Source of the DNA: Mycobacterium montefiorense
GTDB taxonomy: Bacteria > Actinomycetota > Actinomycetes > Mycobacteriales > Mycobacteriaceae
Assembly (NCBI RefSeq): GCF_003112775.1
Contig: NZ_BFCH01000036.1
Coordinates: 124,001 to 188,000 of the forward strand
Direction: 5' to 3'
Length of the DNA: 64,000 nucleotides
The notes beneath the pieces were generated by a model, which was given only the letters and a program-made list of their open reading frames with translations, made no database searches and was not told where the DNA came from. Shown piece by piece: positions 7,874 to 16,994 of this stretch. The stretch's first letter is position 1. Each line of letters begins with the position of its first letter. A program made the translations under genes and the position numbers.

Positions 7874-9306
7874 AGCCGCGCGTCGGGGTGATCGGCGCGG
7901 GTGCCGGGGGCATCGCGATGGGAATTCAGCTCGCGCAGGGGGGCTACGACTTCACCATGTTCGACCGCGCCGACGGATTCGGAGGCACCTGGCGGCACAA
8001 CACTTTTCCGGGTGCGGCCTGCGATGTCCCGTCGCATCTGTACTCGTATTCGTTCGCGCTCAACCCGCGATGGAGCAAGACCTACGCGAACCAGCCCGAG
8101 ATCCTGGCCTATCTCGAAAGGGTGGCCGACGAACACGGGCTGGGCCCACACCTGCGGCCGGGCACCGCGATCAGCACGGTGCGCTGGTCGGACACGCACC
8201 GCCGCTGGACGCTGGTCACCGACGACGGGGATGAGCACGAGTTCGACGCCGTGGTCAGCGCGGTCGGGATGCTCGATGTGCCCAACGTCCCGGATATCCC
8301 TGGGGCGCGGCGTTTTCGGGGAAGGCGATTCCACTCCGCGCGCTGGGATCACAGCAAGTCGACGGCGGGTGAGCGGGTCGCATCCATCGGTACTGGCGCC
8401 AGCGCGATCCAGTACGTTCCCGCGATCGCCCCAAAAGCCGGTCATCTCACCGTCTTTCAGCGAACCCCGATCTGGATCTCGCCCCGCTTCGATTTTCCGT
8501 TCAGCGCCGAGCAGCACGCGGAGTTCGAACGCGATCCCGCGGCGGTTCAGAAGCTGCGCGACGAGGCCTTCGACGCCTACGAGTCGTCCAGTTTCGACGT
8601 CGACGCCACGCAGACCCGCGAGGCGACCGAGCTGGCCCGCAGCTACCTGATGCGCAAGGTCGCCGATCCCGAGCTGCGCGCCAAGCTGACGCCGGACTAC
8701 CCGGCGGGTTGCAAGCGGCCACTGATGTCGCGTGAGTGGTACCCGACGTTCGGATTGCCGAACGTCAGCCTGGAAACGACCGCGATCGCCGAGATCACGG
8801 AGCGGGGCGTGCGCACCACCGACGGCGCCGAGCATCGCGTCGACACCATCATCTACGGCACCGGCTTCAAAGCCGCCGACTATCTGGACAGCATCGACGT
8901 GTACGGAAGCGGCGGCCGTCAGCTGCGCGAGGACTGGAGCGACGGCGCGGAAGCCTACTTGGGCACGCTGATTGCCGGGTATCCGAACTTCTTTACGCTA
9001 TACGGCCCCAACACTAATGGCGTCAACTCGATCATCTACATCCACGAGGCACAGACGACGTTCATTCGCCAGATACTCGACGTAATGGGCAGTCGCGGCG
9101 CGCGGACCATCGAGGTCACCCCCGACGCACAGCGCCGCTACAACGACGAGCTCCAGACCGCGATGGAGGGCAAGGTCTGGCTCGCCTGCACCAATTACTT
9201 TCGCCATCCCAGTGGCAAGGTCGTCACCCAATTGCCCTACAGCGGGCGGACATTCTTCGAGCGCACCCGCACGCTGGTCGACGACGACTACCGGCTGCGT
9301 GCATAA
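7864..9306 (+). CDS. type I Baeyer-Villiger flavin monooxygenase
   Basis: 480 aa. The N-terminal FAD dinucleotide motif is GAGAGG at 11-16, and a second Rossmann motif GTGASA lies at 176-181 for NADPH. Between them the diagnostic type I fingerprint FxGxxxHxxxW(P/D) is exact at 151-162 (FRGRRFHSARWD), so this is a ketone-to-ester oxygenase rather than a generic flavoprotein. Such enzymes use NADPH and O2. The ATG at 7864 overlaps the preceding VOC gene. The convergent neighbour at 9308 is an alpha/beta hydrolase that could cleave the ester formed. The ketone substrate (steroid, terpene or aliphatic) is unknown. Confidence 0.9.
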   Translation: MGLKPRVGVIGAGAGGIAMGIQLAQGGYDFTMFDRADGFGGTWRHNTFPGAACDVPSHLYSYSFALNPRWSKTYANQPEILAYLERVADEHGLGPHLRPGTAISTVRWSDTHRRWTLVTDDGDEHEFDAVVSAVGMLDVPNVPDIPGARRFRGRRFHSARWDHSKSTAGERVASIGTGASAIQYVPAIAPKAGHLTVFQRTPIWISPRFDFPFSAEQHAEFERDPAAVQKLRDEAFDAYESSSFDVDATQTREATELARSYLMRKVADPELRAKLTPDYPAGCKRPLMSREWYPTFGLPNVSLETTAIAEITERGVRTTDGAEHRVDTIIYGTGFKAADYLDSIDVYGSGGRQLREDWSDGAEAYLGTLIAGYPNFFTLYGPNTNGVNSIIYIHEAQTTFIRQILDVMGSRGARTIEVTPDAQRRYNDELQTAMEGKVWLACTNYFRHPSGKVVTQLPYSGRTFFERTRTLVDDDYRLRA

Positions 9307-9307
9307 C

Positions 9308-11062
9308 CTAGCCAAGCACCGGCAGCAGCAGCCGCGACGACGACCGGATGGTGTTGATGGTGCTAGTGCCGACGGGCGCATGACGGAAGTCCATGATGGC
9401 CGGAACGTCGGGGTTCTGGTCGTCGCTGGTGAGTGTCAACCGGATACGGTGCCCGCGGCGGAACCGGCGGGCGTTGGGGAGCAACGGGATTCGATACACG
9501 ACGTCTTGACCGATCGGGACCCCGACCGCGGTCCGGCACGGTAACGCCGGGGCGCCGGGTCGGCTGGCGTCTTCGTCGATCTCGCGCAGGCTGGCCCGAA
9601 GCCATCCACTGGTGAGGTGGTCGACAAGCGAGCCGTCTTCGGCGATATCGGACACGGTGACGATCCAGCCGGTGTCCAACGCCGTCGCCGAAGCGACCAA
9701 GCGCAGTTCGATGTCCCCGGCCACATCGAGGTCATCATCCAGCGGCGCGGTGGTCCAGGTCAGCAGCGACGGCGGATCGATCTCGCTGGGCCTGGCGCGG
9801 TTGAGTCCTGTTCCCAGGGACCAATATTCGCGGCTGCCGGGTTCGCCCTCGTCGGCGGCGAGGGCCGCGTCGGCGCGCAGCGCAAGTTCGACGTGCGAGC
9901 TGTGCGCGGGCGGCCACGACTCCTCGGCCTTCCACTCGTCGGCTTCGGGCAGGAAGTAGCGGAACGCGGGCCCCTCGAGGATCCCGGTGTCGCGTCCCTT
10001 GAGCCAATGGTCGTACCATGCGAGCGCCTCGATGTGCATGCTCTCCCATGGCCAGGTCAGGCCGTACTTGCCGAGCATCGCGACCCGGACGCAGGGGCTC
10101 TTGGTCAGGTTGCGCAGCGCCGAAAAGGTCGACGGCAGATGAAGCGGCGCATTCTCCCAATCGCAACCCAAATAGACTGGTATGTCGATATTTTCGAGCA
10201 AAGGCGTAAGGTCGCGTTCGTCCCACCATGCGTCCCGTATCGGATGTCTGACGACGGCGTTCTGCCAGAGCTCGTCCCACGGCCGCGGCGGATGCGGGAG
10301 TTTCATCAGCAGGTTGAGCATGCCGTTGGCCGATTCGCCGTTCATCGTGGCGAATTTCTTGTGCACCGGCGGCAGATTCAAGATGCGCCGGGCAACGGTG
10401 AACGGCCCGCTGCGGTAGAACCTGTCGCTCTTGGGCGCCGTCAGCCCCAGCATCGACAGAAACGAACTGACAAATTTCGAACTGGGCAGGCCGTGATGGG
10501 TCGCGGCGTCGTAGAGATCACCGGTGACGGCGAACGGAAAGATGGCCCTCAGATGTGGGGGCCGCTCAACGGCGGCCTCCAGTTGAGTCATGGCGAAGTA
10601 GCTGATGCCGAGCATCCCGACATTGCCGTCACACCACGGTTGTTCGGCGACCCACTCGATCACGTCGTGCATGTCCCGGCGCTCTTGACTATCGAAGAAG
10701 GCGAAAGTCCCACCGGAGCCGCCGGTTCCACGCAGGTTCACGATGATGTGGACATAACCGCGCGGCACCCAGAAGTCGGTTGCGCCCGCCTCGATGAAGC
10801 CGGCCGGCGCGCCGAGATCTTGTATCTGCCGGGCATAGGGCGATGCGGCCACCAACGCCGGAAACGACTCGTCGGCATCCGGGCAATAGATGTCGGCCAT
10901 CAACTCGATTCCGTCGCGCATCGCAATCTTGACGTTGAGGTGCCGGCGCGTGCCGTACCTCGGTTCGCTCAGGTTGCGGAACTCGCGGCCCGATGTCTGC
11001 GGTCCGTTCAGCCGGCGCTGGCCGCGGTCAAGTCCGGCGACGCGTTTCGAGGTGGTGATCAC
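9308..11062 (-). CDS. CocE/NonD family hydrolase (S15 fold)
   Basis: 584 aa. An alpha/beta hydrolase of the cocaine-esterase/X-Pro dipeptidyl-peptidase type: the nucleophile elbow GISYFAM puts the catalytic serine at residue 154, an oxyanion-type tyrosine lies in ASPYARQI near 76, and a C-terminal jelly-roll (about 400-584) ends with DFRHAPVG, a plausible catalytic histidine. It hydrolyses esters or amides of unknown identity. The start is GTG at 11062 with GGAGAG five bases upstream. A longer frame from ATG 11104 would place the operator palindromes inside the coding region. It is divergent from the TetR gene at 11147 and very probably its target. Confidence 0.87.
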   Translation of the reverse strand: MITTSKRVAGLDRGQRRLNGPQTSGREFRNLSEPRYGTRRHLNVKIAMRDGIELMADIYCPDADESFPALVAASPYARQIQDLGAPAGFIEAGATDFWVPRGYVHIIVNLRGTGGSGGTFAFFDSQERRDMHDVIEWVAEQPWCDGNVGMLGISYFAMTQLEAAVERPPHLRAIFPFAVTGDLYDAATHHGLPSSKFVSSFLSMLGLTAPKSDRFYRSGPFTVARRILNLPPVHKKFATMNGESANGMLNLLMKLPHPPRPWDELWQNAVVRHPIRDAWWDERDLTPLLENIDIPVYLGCDWENAPLHLPSTFSALRNLTKSPCVRVAMLGKYGLTWPWESMHIEALAWYDHWLKGRDTGILEGPAFRYFLPEADEWKAEESWPPAHSSHVELALRADAALAADEGEPGSREYWSLGTGLNRARPSEIDPPSLLTWTTAPLDDDLDVAGDIELRLVASATALDTGWIVTVSDIAEDGSLVDHLTSGWLRASLREIDEDASRPGAPALPCRTAVGVPIGQDVVYRIPLLPNARRFRRGHRIRLTLTSDDQNPDVPAIMDFRHAPVGTSTINTIRSSSRLLLPVLG

Positions 11063-11086
11063 GGGGCTCTCCAAAGTTTCATGCTG

Positions 11087-11106
11087 CGTTGAGACAAGTC
11101 TCACGC
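11087..11106. promoter_or_regulatory. TetR operator, copy 1
   Basis: The palindrome CGTTGAGA-CAAG-TCTCACGC has one imperfect arm. It lies between the CocE start (11062) and the TetR start (11147) and begins exactly 22 bp before copy 2. Confidence 0.75.
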
Positions 11107-11108
11107 TA

Positions 11109-11128
11109 CGTTGAGATAAGTCTCAACG
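11109..11128. promoter_or_regulatory. TetR operator, copy 2
   Basis: A perfect 8-bp inverted repeat CGTTGAGA-TAAG-TCTCAACG. With copy 1 it forms a pair phased at 22 bp, about two helical turns, as expected for two TetR dimers on one face of DNA. A further half-site (TGAGACTC) lies at the TetR start codon near 11151. Confidence 0.8.
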
Positions 11129-11146
11129 CAAGAGGAAATTCACGCT

Positions 11147-11761
11147 ATGATGAGACTCGTGCCGAAGAAATCGTTAACTCCGGGTCCGCGCGATGAACGC
11201 GGCGTGCTGGCCGCGCGGATTGTTGCCGCCGCCCGCGACGAGTTCGCCGATCACGGCTGGGCCGGAACTACGATCCGGGCGGTCGCGCGGGCGGCCGATG
11301 TCGACCCCGCGCTGGTCTACCACTACTTCGGTTCGAAGGAAGGCCTGCTGGACGCCGCGACCAACCCGCCGCAGAAGTGGCTGGACAACGTCGCCAAGGC
11401 GTGGGCTACGCCGATCGATCAGCTAGGCGCCGCGCTGATCACGCTGTTGCTGGCCAGCTGGGCCGATGACGAGGTCGGCCCGACGCTGCGCGCCATCCTG
11501 CAGACCGCCGCGCACGAACCGGCCACCCGGGAGAAGCTGCGCCGCGTCGTCGCGGGCAGCCTGATGGGTGTTGCCGAACTCGGCAGCGACGAACGCGACC
11601 GCCTGGTCCGCAGCGGGCTCGTCTCCTCACAGATGATGGGTTTCGCCCTGATGCGCTACGTCTGGAGGATCGAGCCGCTGGCATCGATGACCGACGACGA
11701 GGTGATCGGCGCGATCACGCCCAACCTGCAGCACTACGTCAGCGGCGATCTGAGCGCTTGA
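11147..11761 (+). CDS. TetR family regulator of the CocE gene
   Basis: 204 aa. The N-terminal HTH is standard: ARIVAAARDEFADHGW, then TIRAVARAADVDPALVYHYFGSKEGLL near residues 25-65. The C-terminal part resembles the TetR_C17/AcrR-like helical domain (residues 80-200). It is divergent from the CocE hydrolase with two phased palindromes in the 84-bp gap, so autorepression and control of the hydrolase is the simplest reading. The inducer may be the hydrolase substrate. ATG at 11147 is followed at once by a second ATG (11150), and either could be used; a weak AGAGGA lies about 12 nt upstream. Confidence 0.88.
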   Translation: MMRLVPKKSLTPGPRDERGVLAARIVAAARDEFADHGWAGTTIRAVARAADVDPALVYHYFGSKEGLLDAATNPPQKWLDNVAKAWATPIDQLGAALITLLLASWADDEVGPTLRAILQTAAHEPATREKLRRVVAGSLMGVAELGSDERDRLVRSGLVSSQMMGFALMRYVWRIEPLASMTDDEVIGAITPNLQHYVSGDLSA

Positions 11762-11781
11762 CTGCTCGCCAGGCCCAGCGC

Positions 11782-12273
11782 TCAGACCCAATAGTTGTCG
11801 TGCGAGACGAACCACTGAGTGCGTTCGTCGTCGGTCATGTCGGCCAGTGCGCCGACGCCCTCGAAGTAGGCCTCGCGCGGCGCACCCGGCGCGAACAGAA
11901 CCAGGACCGAAGTGGGTTCGTCGGCCTCGTTGCGGAAACCGTGGATGCCGCCCGGCGGGACGTAGAGGAAGTCACCTTGATGTCCGTCGGTCCACTCGGT
12001 CCCCTCGTAGAGCTTGATCGTCCCGGAGAGCACGAAGAAGGCCTCTGACATGGCGCGATGAAAGTGGGCCGCGGGCCCGCCGCCGGCCGGGCCGATGTCG
12101 ACCCGGTACAGGCCGTAGTCGCCGTCGGTCGCCTGCTGGTTCGCCAGGTAGTGGTATTTGACGCTGGCAGTCTCGTAGTCCGGTGGGGCGTCGGCCCGTC
12201 TAAGCCAGGCGCTGACCTCTGGCTCGTCGGCGGTGTAGCGGGGCGGCGGATACGGCGGCACGACGAGGGACAT
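11782..12273 (-). CDS. cupin domain protein
   Basis: 163 aa. A single small cupin barrel: motif 1 appears as HFHRAMSEAFFVLSG with metal-binding His, His and Glu candidates, and motif 2 as GDFLYVPPGGIHGFRN with the last histidine. It probably binds a divalent metal. Reaction unknown; family members include dioxygenases, isomerases and sugar-binding proteins. The start is ATG 12273 (MSLVVPPYPPP); upstream codons in the same frame run into the divergent M24-like gene and are not conserved in style. It is convergent with the TetR gene and divergent from the M24-like gene, with 30 bp between starts. Confidence 0.8.
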   Translation of the reverse strand: MSLVVPPYPPPRYTADEPEVSAWLRRADAPPDYETASVKYHYLANQQATDGDYGLYRVDIGPAGGGPAAHFHRAMSEAFFVLSGTIKLYEGTEWTDGHQGDFLYVPPGGIHGFRNEADEPTSVLVLFAPGAPREAYFEGVGALADMTDDERTQWFVSHDNYWV

Positions 12274-12303
12274 GGTTCCAGATTGCCAGTTAGCATCGCG
12301 GGA

Positions 12304-12996
12304 GTGGCGGAGCCCGAGGACGTGCGTGTGGAACGGCTGCTGGACGCCCAGGGCAAGGCGGCGCAATTGTTCGACGAGATCGAACAGCGCGCCATGATCC
12401 GGCCCGGCGTGGCAGAGCGGGCGCTATCCGACGAGATTCGCGACCTGGCCGCGGAGATGTTCGGCGTGACCCGGCACTGGCACCGGCGCATCGTGCGAGC
12501 CGGCGAGAACACCTTGCAGCCCTTCAAGGAGCATCCGGCGGACCGGGTGATCGCCGATGACGACATCGCGTTCCTCGACCTGGGGCCCGTCTTCGAGGAA
12601 TGGGAGGCCGACTTCGGGCGGACGTTTGTGCTGGGCGACGATCCTGCCAAAATGGCTGTCCGCGACGCACTTCCGCGGGTCTGGGCGGCCGGGCGCCACT
12701 ACTTCGACGAGCACGCTTGCGTCACTGGCACCGAGTTGTTCGACTATGTCGTCGGCGCGGCCGGGGCCGAGGGGTTCGACTGGGGCAGTCCGATCGCCGG
12801 GCATTTGGTGGGCGAGTTTCCGCACAAGAAGATCGCCGGCGACGGCGCGCAGTGGTACATCACACCCGGTGCGGACGAGCCGATGCGGCGCACCGACGGC
12901 CGCGGGCGGCCGTGCCACTGGATCCTCGAGATCCATCTGGTCGACCGCCCGCGCGGTTTCGGCGGCTTCTACGAACAGCTGCTCGATCTGCCTTAG
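12304..12996 (+). CDS. M24-type metallopeptidase-like protein
   Basis: 230 aa from a GTG at 12304. The catalytic half of a pita-bread (aminopeptidase P/creatinase) fold with all five expected metal ligands: D92 in FLDLGP, D103 in EADFGRT, H167 in GHLVGEFPH, E209 in HWILEIHLV and E224 in FYEQLL. There is no separate N-terminal creatinase domain, so it is a minimal M24 protein. The substrate could be a peptide or another C-N bond. It is divergent from the cupin gene and convergent with the SDR at 13002. Open reading upstream of 12304 lies inside the cupin gene and is not taken as coding. Confidence 0.78.
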   Translation: MAEPEDVRVERLLDAQGKAAQLFDEIEQRAMIRPGVAERALSDEIRDLAAEMFGVTRHWHRRIVRAGENTLQPFKEHPADRVIADDDIAFLDLGPVFEEWEADFGRTFVLGDDPAKMAVRDALPRVWAAGRHYFDEHACVTGTELFDYVVGAAGAEGFDWGSPIAGHLVGEFPHKKIAGDGAQWYITPGADEPMRRTDGRGRPCHWILEIHLVDRPRGFGGFYEQLLDLP

Positions 12997-13001
12997 CTGC
13001 C

Positions 13002-13913
13002 CTAGTCGAAGGGGTAGACCACGCCGGTGAGCTCCTCGGAGACCGCCCACAACCGGCGCTGCACCTCGAGGTCATGCGACTTCTCGCTGGAGGACACGAT
13101 CTTGGGGTGGCCGCGTTGCTCGCCGAGGCCGTCGGGGCCGTAGTACTGCCCGCCGAGCACGCCGGGGTCGGTCGCGGCACGCAGGGTCGGCAGCGCGCCC
13201 ATATCGGCTCCCTGGAACAGTGGCTCGATCGCCGGCGCGATGCGCGCCAGCAGCGGAGGCAGGTGGCGGGTCAGCTCGGTGCGGGAGCCGCCGGGGTGCG
13301 CGGCCGCGGCGATCGTCGTCCCCTGGGGAGCCAGCCGTCGCTGCAGTTCATAGGTGAACAGCAGGTTGGCCAGCTTGGCCTGCCCGTAGGCGGCGACCCG
13401 GTTGTAGCTGCGCTCCCACTGCAGATCGTCGAAGTGAATGTCGCCGCGGATGCGGTGCCCGATGCTGCTGACCGTCACGACCCGGGACCCGGCGACCGGC
13501 AGCAGCCGATCCAGGAGCAGGCCGGTGAAGGCGAAATGGCCGAGGTGGTTGGTGCCGAACTGCAGCTCGAAGCCGTCTTTGGTGGTCGACTTCGGCGTCC
13601 ACATCACGCCCGCGTTGTTGATCAGCAGGTCGATGCGGTCGTGTGCGGACCGCAGCTCGTCGGCCGCGGCCCGGATCGAGTCCAGCGACGTCAGGTCGAG
13701 CTCCTGCAGCGCGACATCGGCCTGCGAGCTGGTGGCCGCGATGCGTGCGGCGGCCTCCTTGCCTTTGTCGAGATTGCGCACCGCCAGCACGACGTGGGCG
13801 CCGTGGTCGGCGAGTGCGGCGGCGGTTTCGTAGCCCAGGCCGGTGTTGGCTCCGGTGATGACGGCGACGCGACCGGATTGGTCGGGAATGTCGGCGGCGG
13901 TCCATTTGGCCAT
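13002..13913 (-). CDS. short-chain dehydrogenase/reductase (Rv0439c type)
   Basis: 303 aa. An NAD(P)-binding Rossmann fold: TGANTGLG near residues 20-27, NNAG near 98-101, the catalytic serine in VTVSSIGH and the Tyr-Lys pair in YGQAK. The sequence style (FELQFGTNHLGHFAFTGLLL) is that of retinol-dehydrogenase/WW-oxidoreductase-like SDRs. Substrate unknown, possibly a hydrophobic alcohol or ketone. It corresponds in order to Rv0439c, just left of groEL2. It is divergent from the TetR at 14019 with a long inverted repeat in between, so it is a likely target of that regulator. Confidence 0.88.
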   Translation of the reverse strand: MAKWTAADIPDQSGRVAVITGANTGLGYETAAALADHGAHVVLAVRNLDKGKEAAARIAATSSQADVALQELDLTSLDSIRAAADELRSAHDRIDLLINNAGVMWTPKSTTKDGFELQFGTNHLGHFAFTGLLLDRLLPVAGSRVVTVSSIGHRIRGDIHFDDLQWERSYNRVAAYGQAKLANLLFTYELQRRLAPQGTTIAAAAHPGGSRTELTRHLPPLLARIAPAIEPLFQGADMGALPTLRAATDPGVLGGQYYGPDGLGEQRGHPKIVSSSEKSHDLEVQRRLWAVSEELTGVVYPFD

Positions 13914-13944
13914 GACGGGCTCCTTAAGAACTTGTAGAGTAAAA

Positions 13945-13991
13945 CGGGGCGAGCGCTCCGGTTGTCTTCACAATACGGAACGATCGCCCCG
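13945..13991. promoter_or_regulatory. long inverted repeat between SDR and TetR genes
   Basis: Arms at 13945-13960 (CGGGGCGAGCGCTCCG) and 13976-13991 (CGGAACGATCGCCCCG) match at 14 of 16 positions as reverse complements, separated by 15 bp. It is centred in the 105-bp divergent promoter region, as expected for a TetR operator that controls both genes. Confidence 0.7.
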
Positions 13992-14018
13992 CTTTGTCAA
14001 CCGATGGGTGGTGAATAG

Positions 14019-14585
14019 ATGGCGCAGCCCGAACGTCGGCTGCGTGCCGACGCGGCGCGCAATCGTGCGCGGGTGCTGGAGGTCGCCTACGACACTTTTG
14101 CGGCCGAGGGCTTGTCGGTGCCCATCGACGAGATCGCGCGTCGCGCCGGAGTCGGGGCCGGCACCGTCTACCGGCATTTCCCGACCAAGGAGGCGCTGTT
14201 TGCGGCGATCATCGAGGACCGCATGCAGCGATTGGTCGACGACGGGCGCGCCCTGCTGGAATCCGACGGGCCTGGCGACGCGCTCTTTGTCTACCTGCGC
14301 TCGATCGTGCTGCAGTGGGGCGCCGGGGATCGTGGCCTGGTCGACGCCCTGGCCGGGTTCGGCATCGACATCGCCACCGCGGCACCGGACGCCGAGGAAG
14401 CCTTCCTGGCGATCCTCGACGAGCTGCTGCGCGCCGCGCAGCGGGCGGGCACCGCGCGGCCGGACATCGGGGTGCGCGAAGTGAAGGCGATCATGGTCGG
14501 ATGCCAGGCGATGGAGGCCTACAACTCGGAGTTGGCCGAGCGGGTTACCGACGTCGTCGTCGACGGTTTACGCGCTAGGCGATAG
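14019..14585 (+). CDS. TetR family transcriptional regulator
   Basis: 188 aa. HTH in residues 10-55: ARNRARVLEVAYDTFAAEG, then IDEIARRAGVGAGTVYRHFPTKEALF. The C-terminus fits the SBP-like domain found in many actinobacterial TetRs (about residues 80-185). It is divergent from the SDR at 13002 across a strong inverted repeat, which suggests it controls both. It ends 221 bp before groEL2, but the CIRCE elements in between belong to the chaperone gene. Ligand unknown. Confidence 0.87.
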   Translation: MAQPERRLRADAARNRARVLEVAYDTFAAEGLSVPIDEIARRAGVGAGTVYRHFPTKEALFAAIIEDRMQRLVDDGRALLESDGPGDALFVYLRSIVLQWGAGDRGLVDALAGFGIDIATAAPDAEEAFLAILDELLRAAQRAGTARPDIGVREVKAIMVGCQAMEAYNSELAERVTDVVVDGLRARR

Positions 14586-14598
14586 CGGCTGCCCCGTT

Positions 14599-14625
14599 CT
14601 TGCACTCGGCATAGGCGAGTGCTAA
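14599..14625. promoter_or_regulatory. CIRCE element 1 (HrcA operator)
   Basis: CTTGCACTC-N9-GAGTGCTAA matches the HrcA consensus TTAGCACTC-N9-GAGTGCTAA with two changes, confined to the left arm. It lies 181 bp upstream of the groEL2 start. HrcA should repress here until heat or unfolded protein occupies GroEL. Confidence 0.9.
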
Positions 14626-14633
14626 GAATGACA

Positions 14634-14660
14634 CTGGCACTCGCAGTGGGTGAGTGCTAG
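14634..14660. promoter_or_regulatory. CIRCE element 2 (HrcA operator)
   Basis: CTGGCACTC-N9-GAGTGCTAG is a second CIRCE copy 35 bp downstream of the first (start to start). Both spacers are exactly 9 nt. The pair gives tight HrcA control of groEL2. Confidence 0.9.
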
Positions 14661-14806
14661 GTCGGGACGGTGAGGCCCAGGCTGTCGTCGCTAGACGGCA
14701 ACTTGAGCCGTCCGTCGCGGGCACTGCGCCCGGCCAGCGTAAGTAACCTGATGGCCCACCACGTGGCCATTGGGTGTCATCCCCAATCCGGAGGAATCAC
14801 TTCGCA

Positions 14807-16432
<1,626 letters not shown>

Positions 16433-16445
16433 GAAGTCGACTAGC

Positions 16446-16490
16446 GAAAAAGCCCGGTCCCCTGGAAACCCCAGCGGGCCGGGCTTTTTC
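16446..16490 (+). terminator. intrinsic-type terminator after groEL2
   Basis: Perfect 12-bp stem: GAAAAAGCCCGG (16446-16457) pairs with CCGGGCTTTTTC (16479-16490), 21-nt loop, with the T run inside the descending arm. It lies 14 bp past the groEL2 stop and separates it from the hemophore-like gene. Confidence 0.9.
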
Positions 16491-16597
16491 CTTGTTCGAC
16501 GGTCGGCCATTGTCCGGGCCTGGGTCGAGCGTCTTCGGCATTTTTGGGTAATTGATCTACTGAACATTCGAACAGTTGGGGACGAAGGGACCACGCA

Positions 16598-16972
16598 ATG
16601 AGCAAATCGTTATGGCGCACACTTTTTGGAGCGATCCTCGGCTGCGTTCTGTGCGTCATGATCGCGCCGACCGCAGGTGCCGCGCCTGATCCCTGCTCCG
16701 CCAGCGGCGTCGCCGCCACCGCCAGCGGGGTACTCAACGCGGCAAGCGGATATCTCGACGGCCATCCCGACGCCAACAACGTCATCACTGCCGCGGTCAA
16801 CCAATCGCCCGCCGACGCGAAGGCGTCCGTGCGCGGCTATTTCCTCAGTCATCCCGGTGAGGCATTGGAGCTGAAGGGCATCGCGCAACCGCTGCTCGAC
16901 CTGCGCAGCCAATGCAACAATTCAATTTCTCCCGATCAGCTGGCGGCTTTGTTCAACGCGCTGTCCGGCTAG
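16598..16972 (+). CDS. hemophore-related secreted protein, Rv0203/Rv1174c family
   Basis: 124 aa. A Sec signal peptide covers residues 1-28 with likely cleavage AGA/APDPC. The mature part is about 95 residues, helical, with two cysteines (C33 and C106) that could form the disulfide typical of this family. The Rv0203/Rv1174c group includes haem-binding secreted proteins, but no single haem ligand is certain from sequence. The gene is free-standing between the groEL2 terminator and the SDR at 16995. No recognisable IdeR iron box lies in its 107-bp upstream gap. It has no counterpart at this position in M. tuberculosis. Confidence 0.75.
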   Translation: MSKSLWRTLFGAILGCVLCVMIAPTAGAAPDPCSASGVAATASGVLNAASGYLDGHPDANNVITAAVNQSPADAKASVRGYFLSHPGEALELKGIAQPLLDLRSQCNNSISPDQLAALFNALSG

Positions 16973-16994
16973 CCGCGACCGGTAGGTTAACCCC

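Noticed and set aside
16562..16573. GAACATTCGAAC as a LexA/SOS box
   Set aside because: The mycobacterial box needs TCGAAC-N4-GTTCGA; the right half here reads GGGGAC, so the symmetry is absent.
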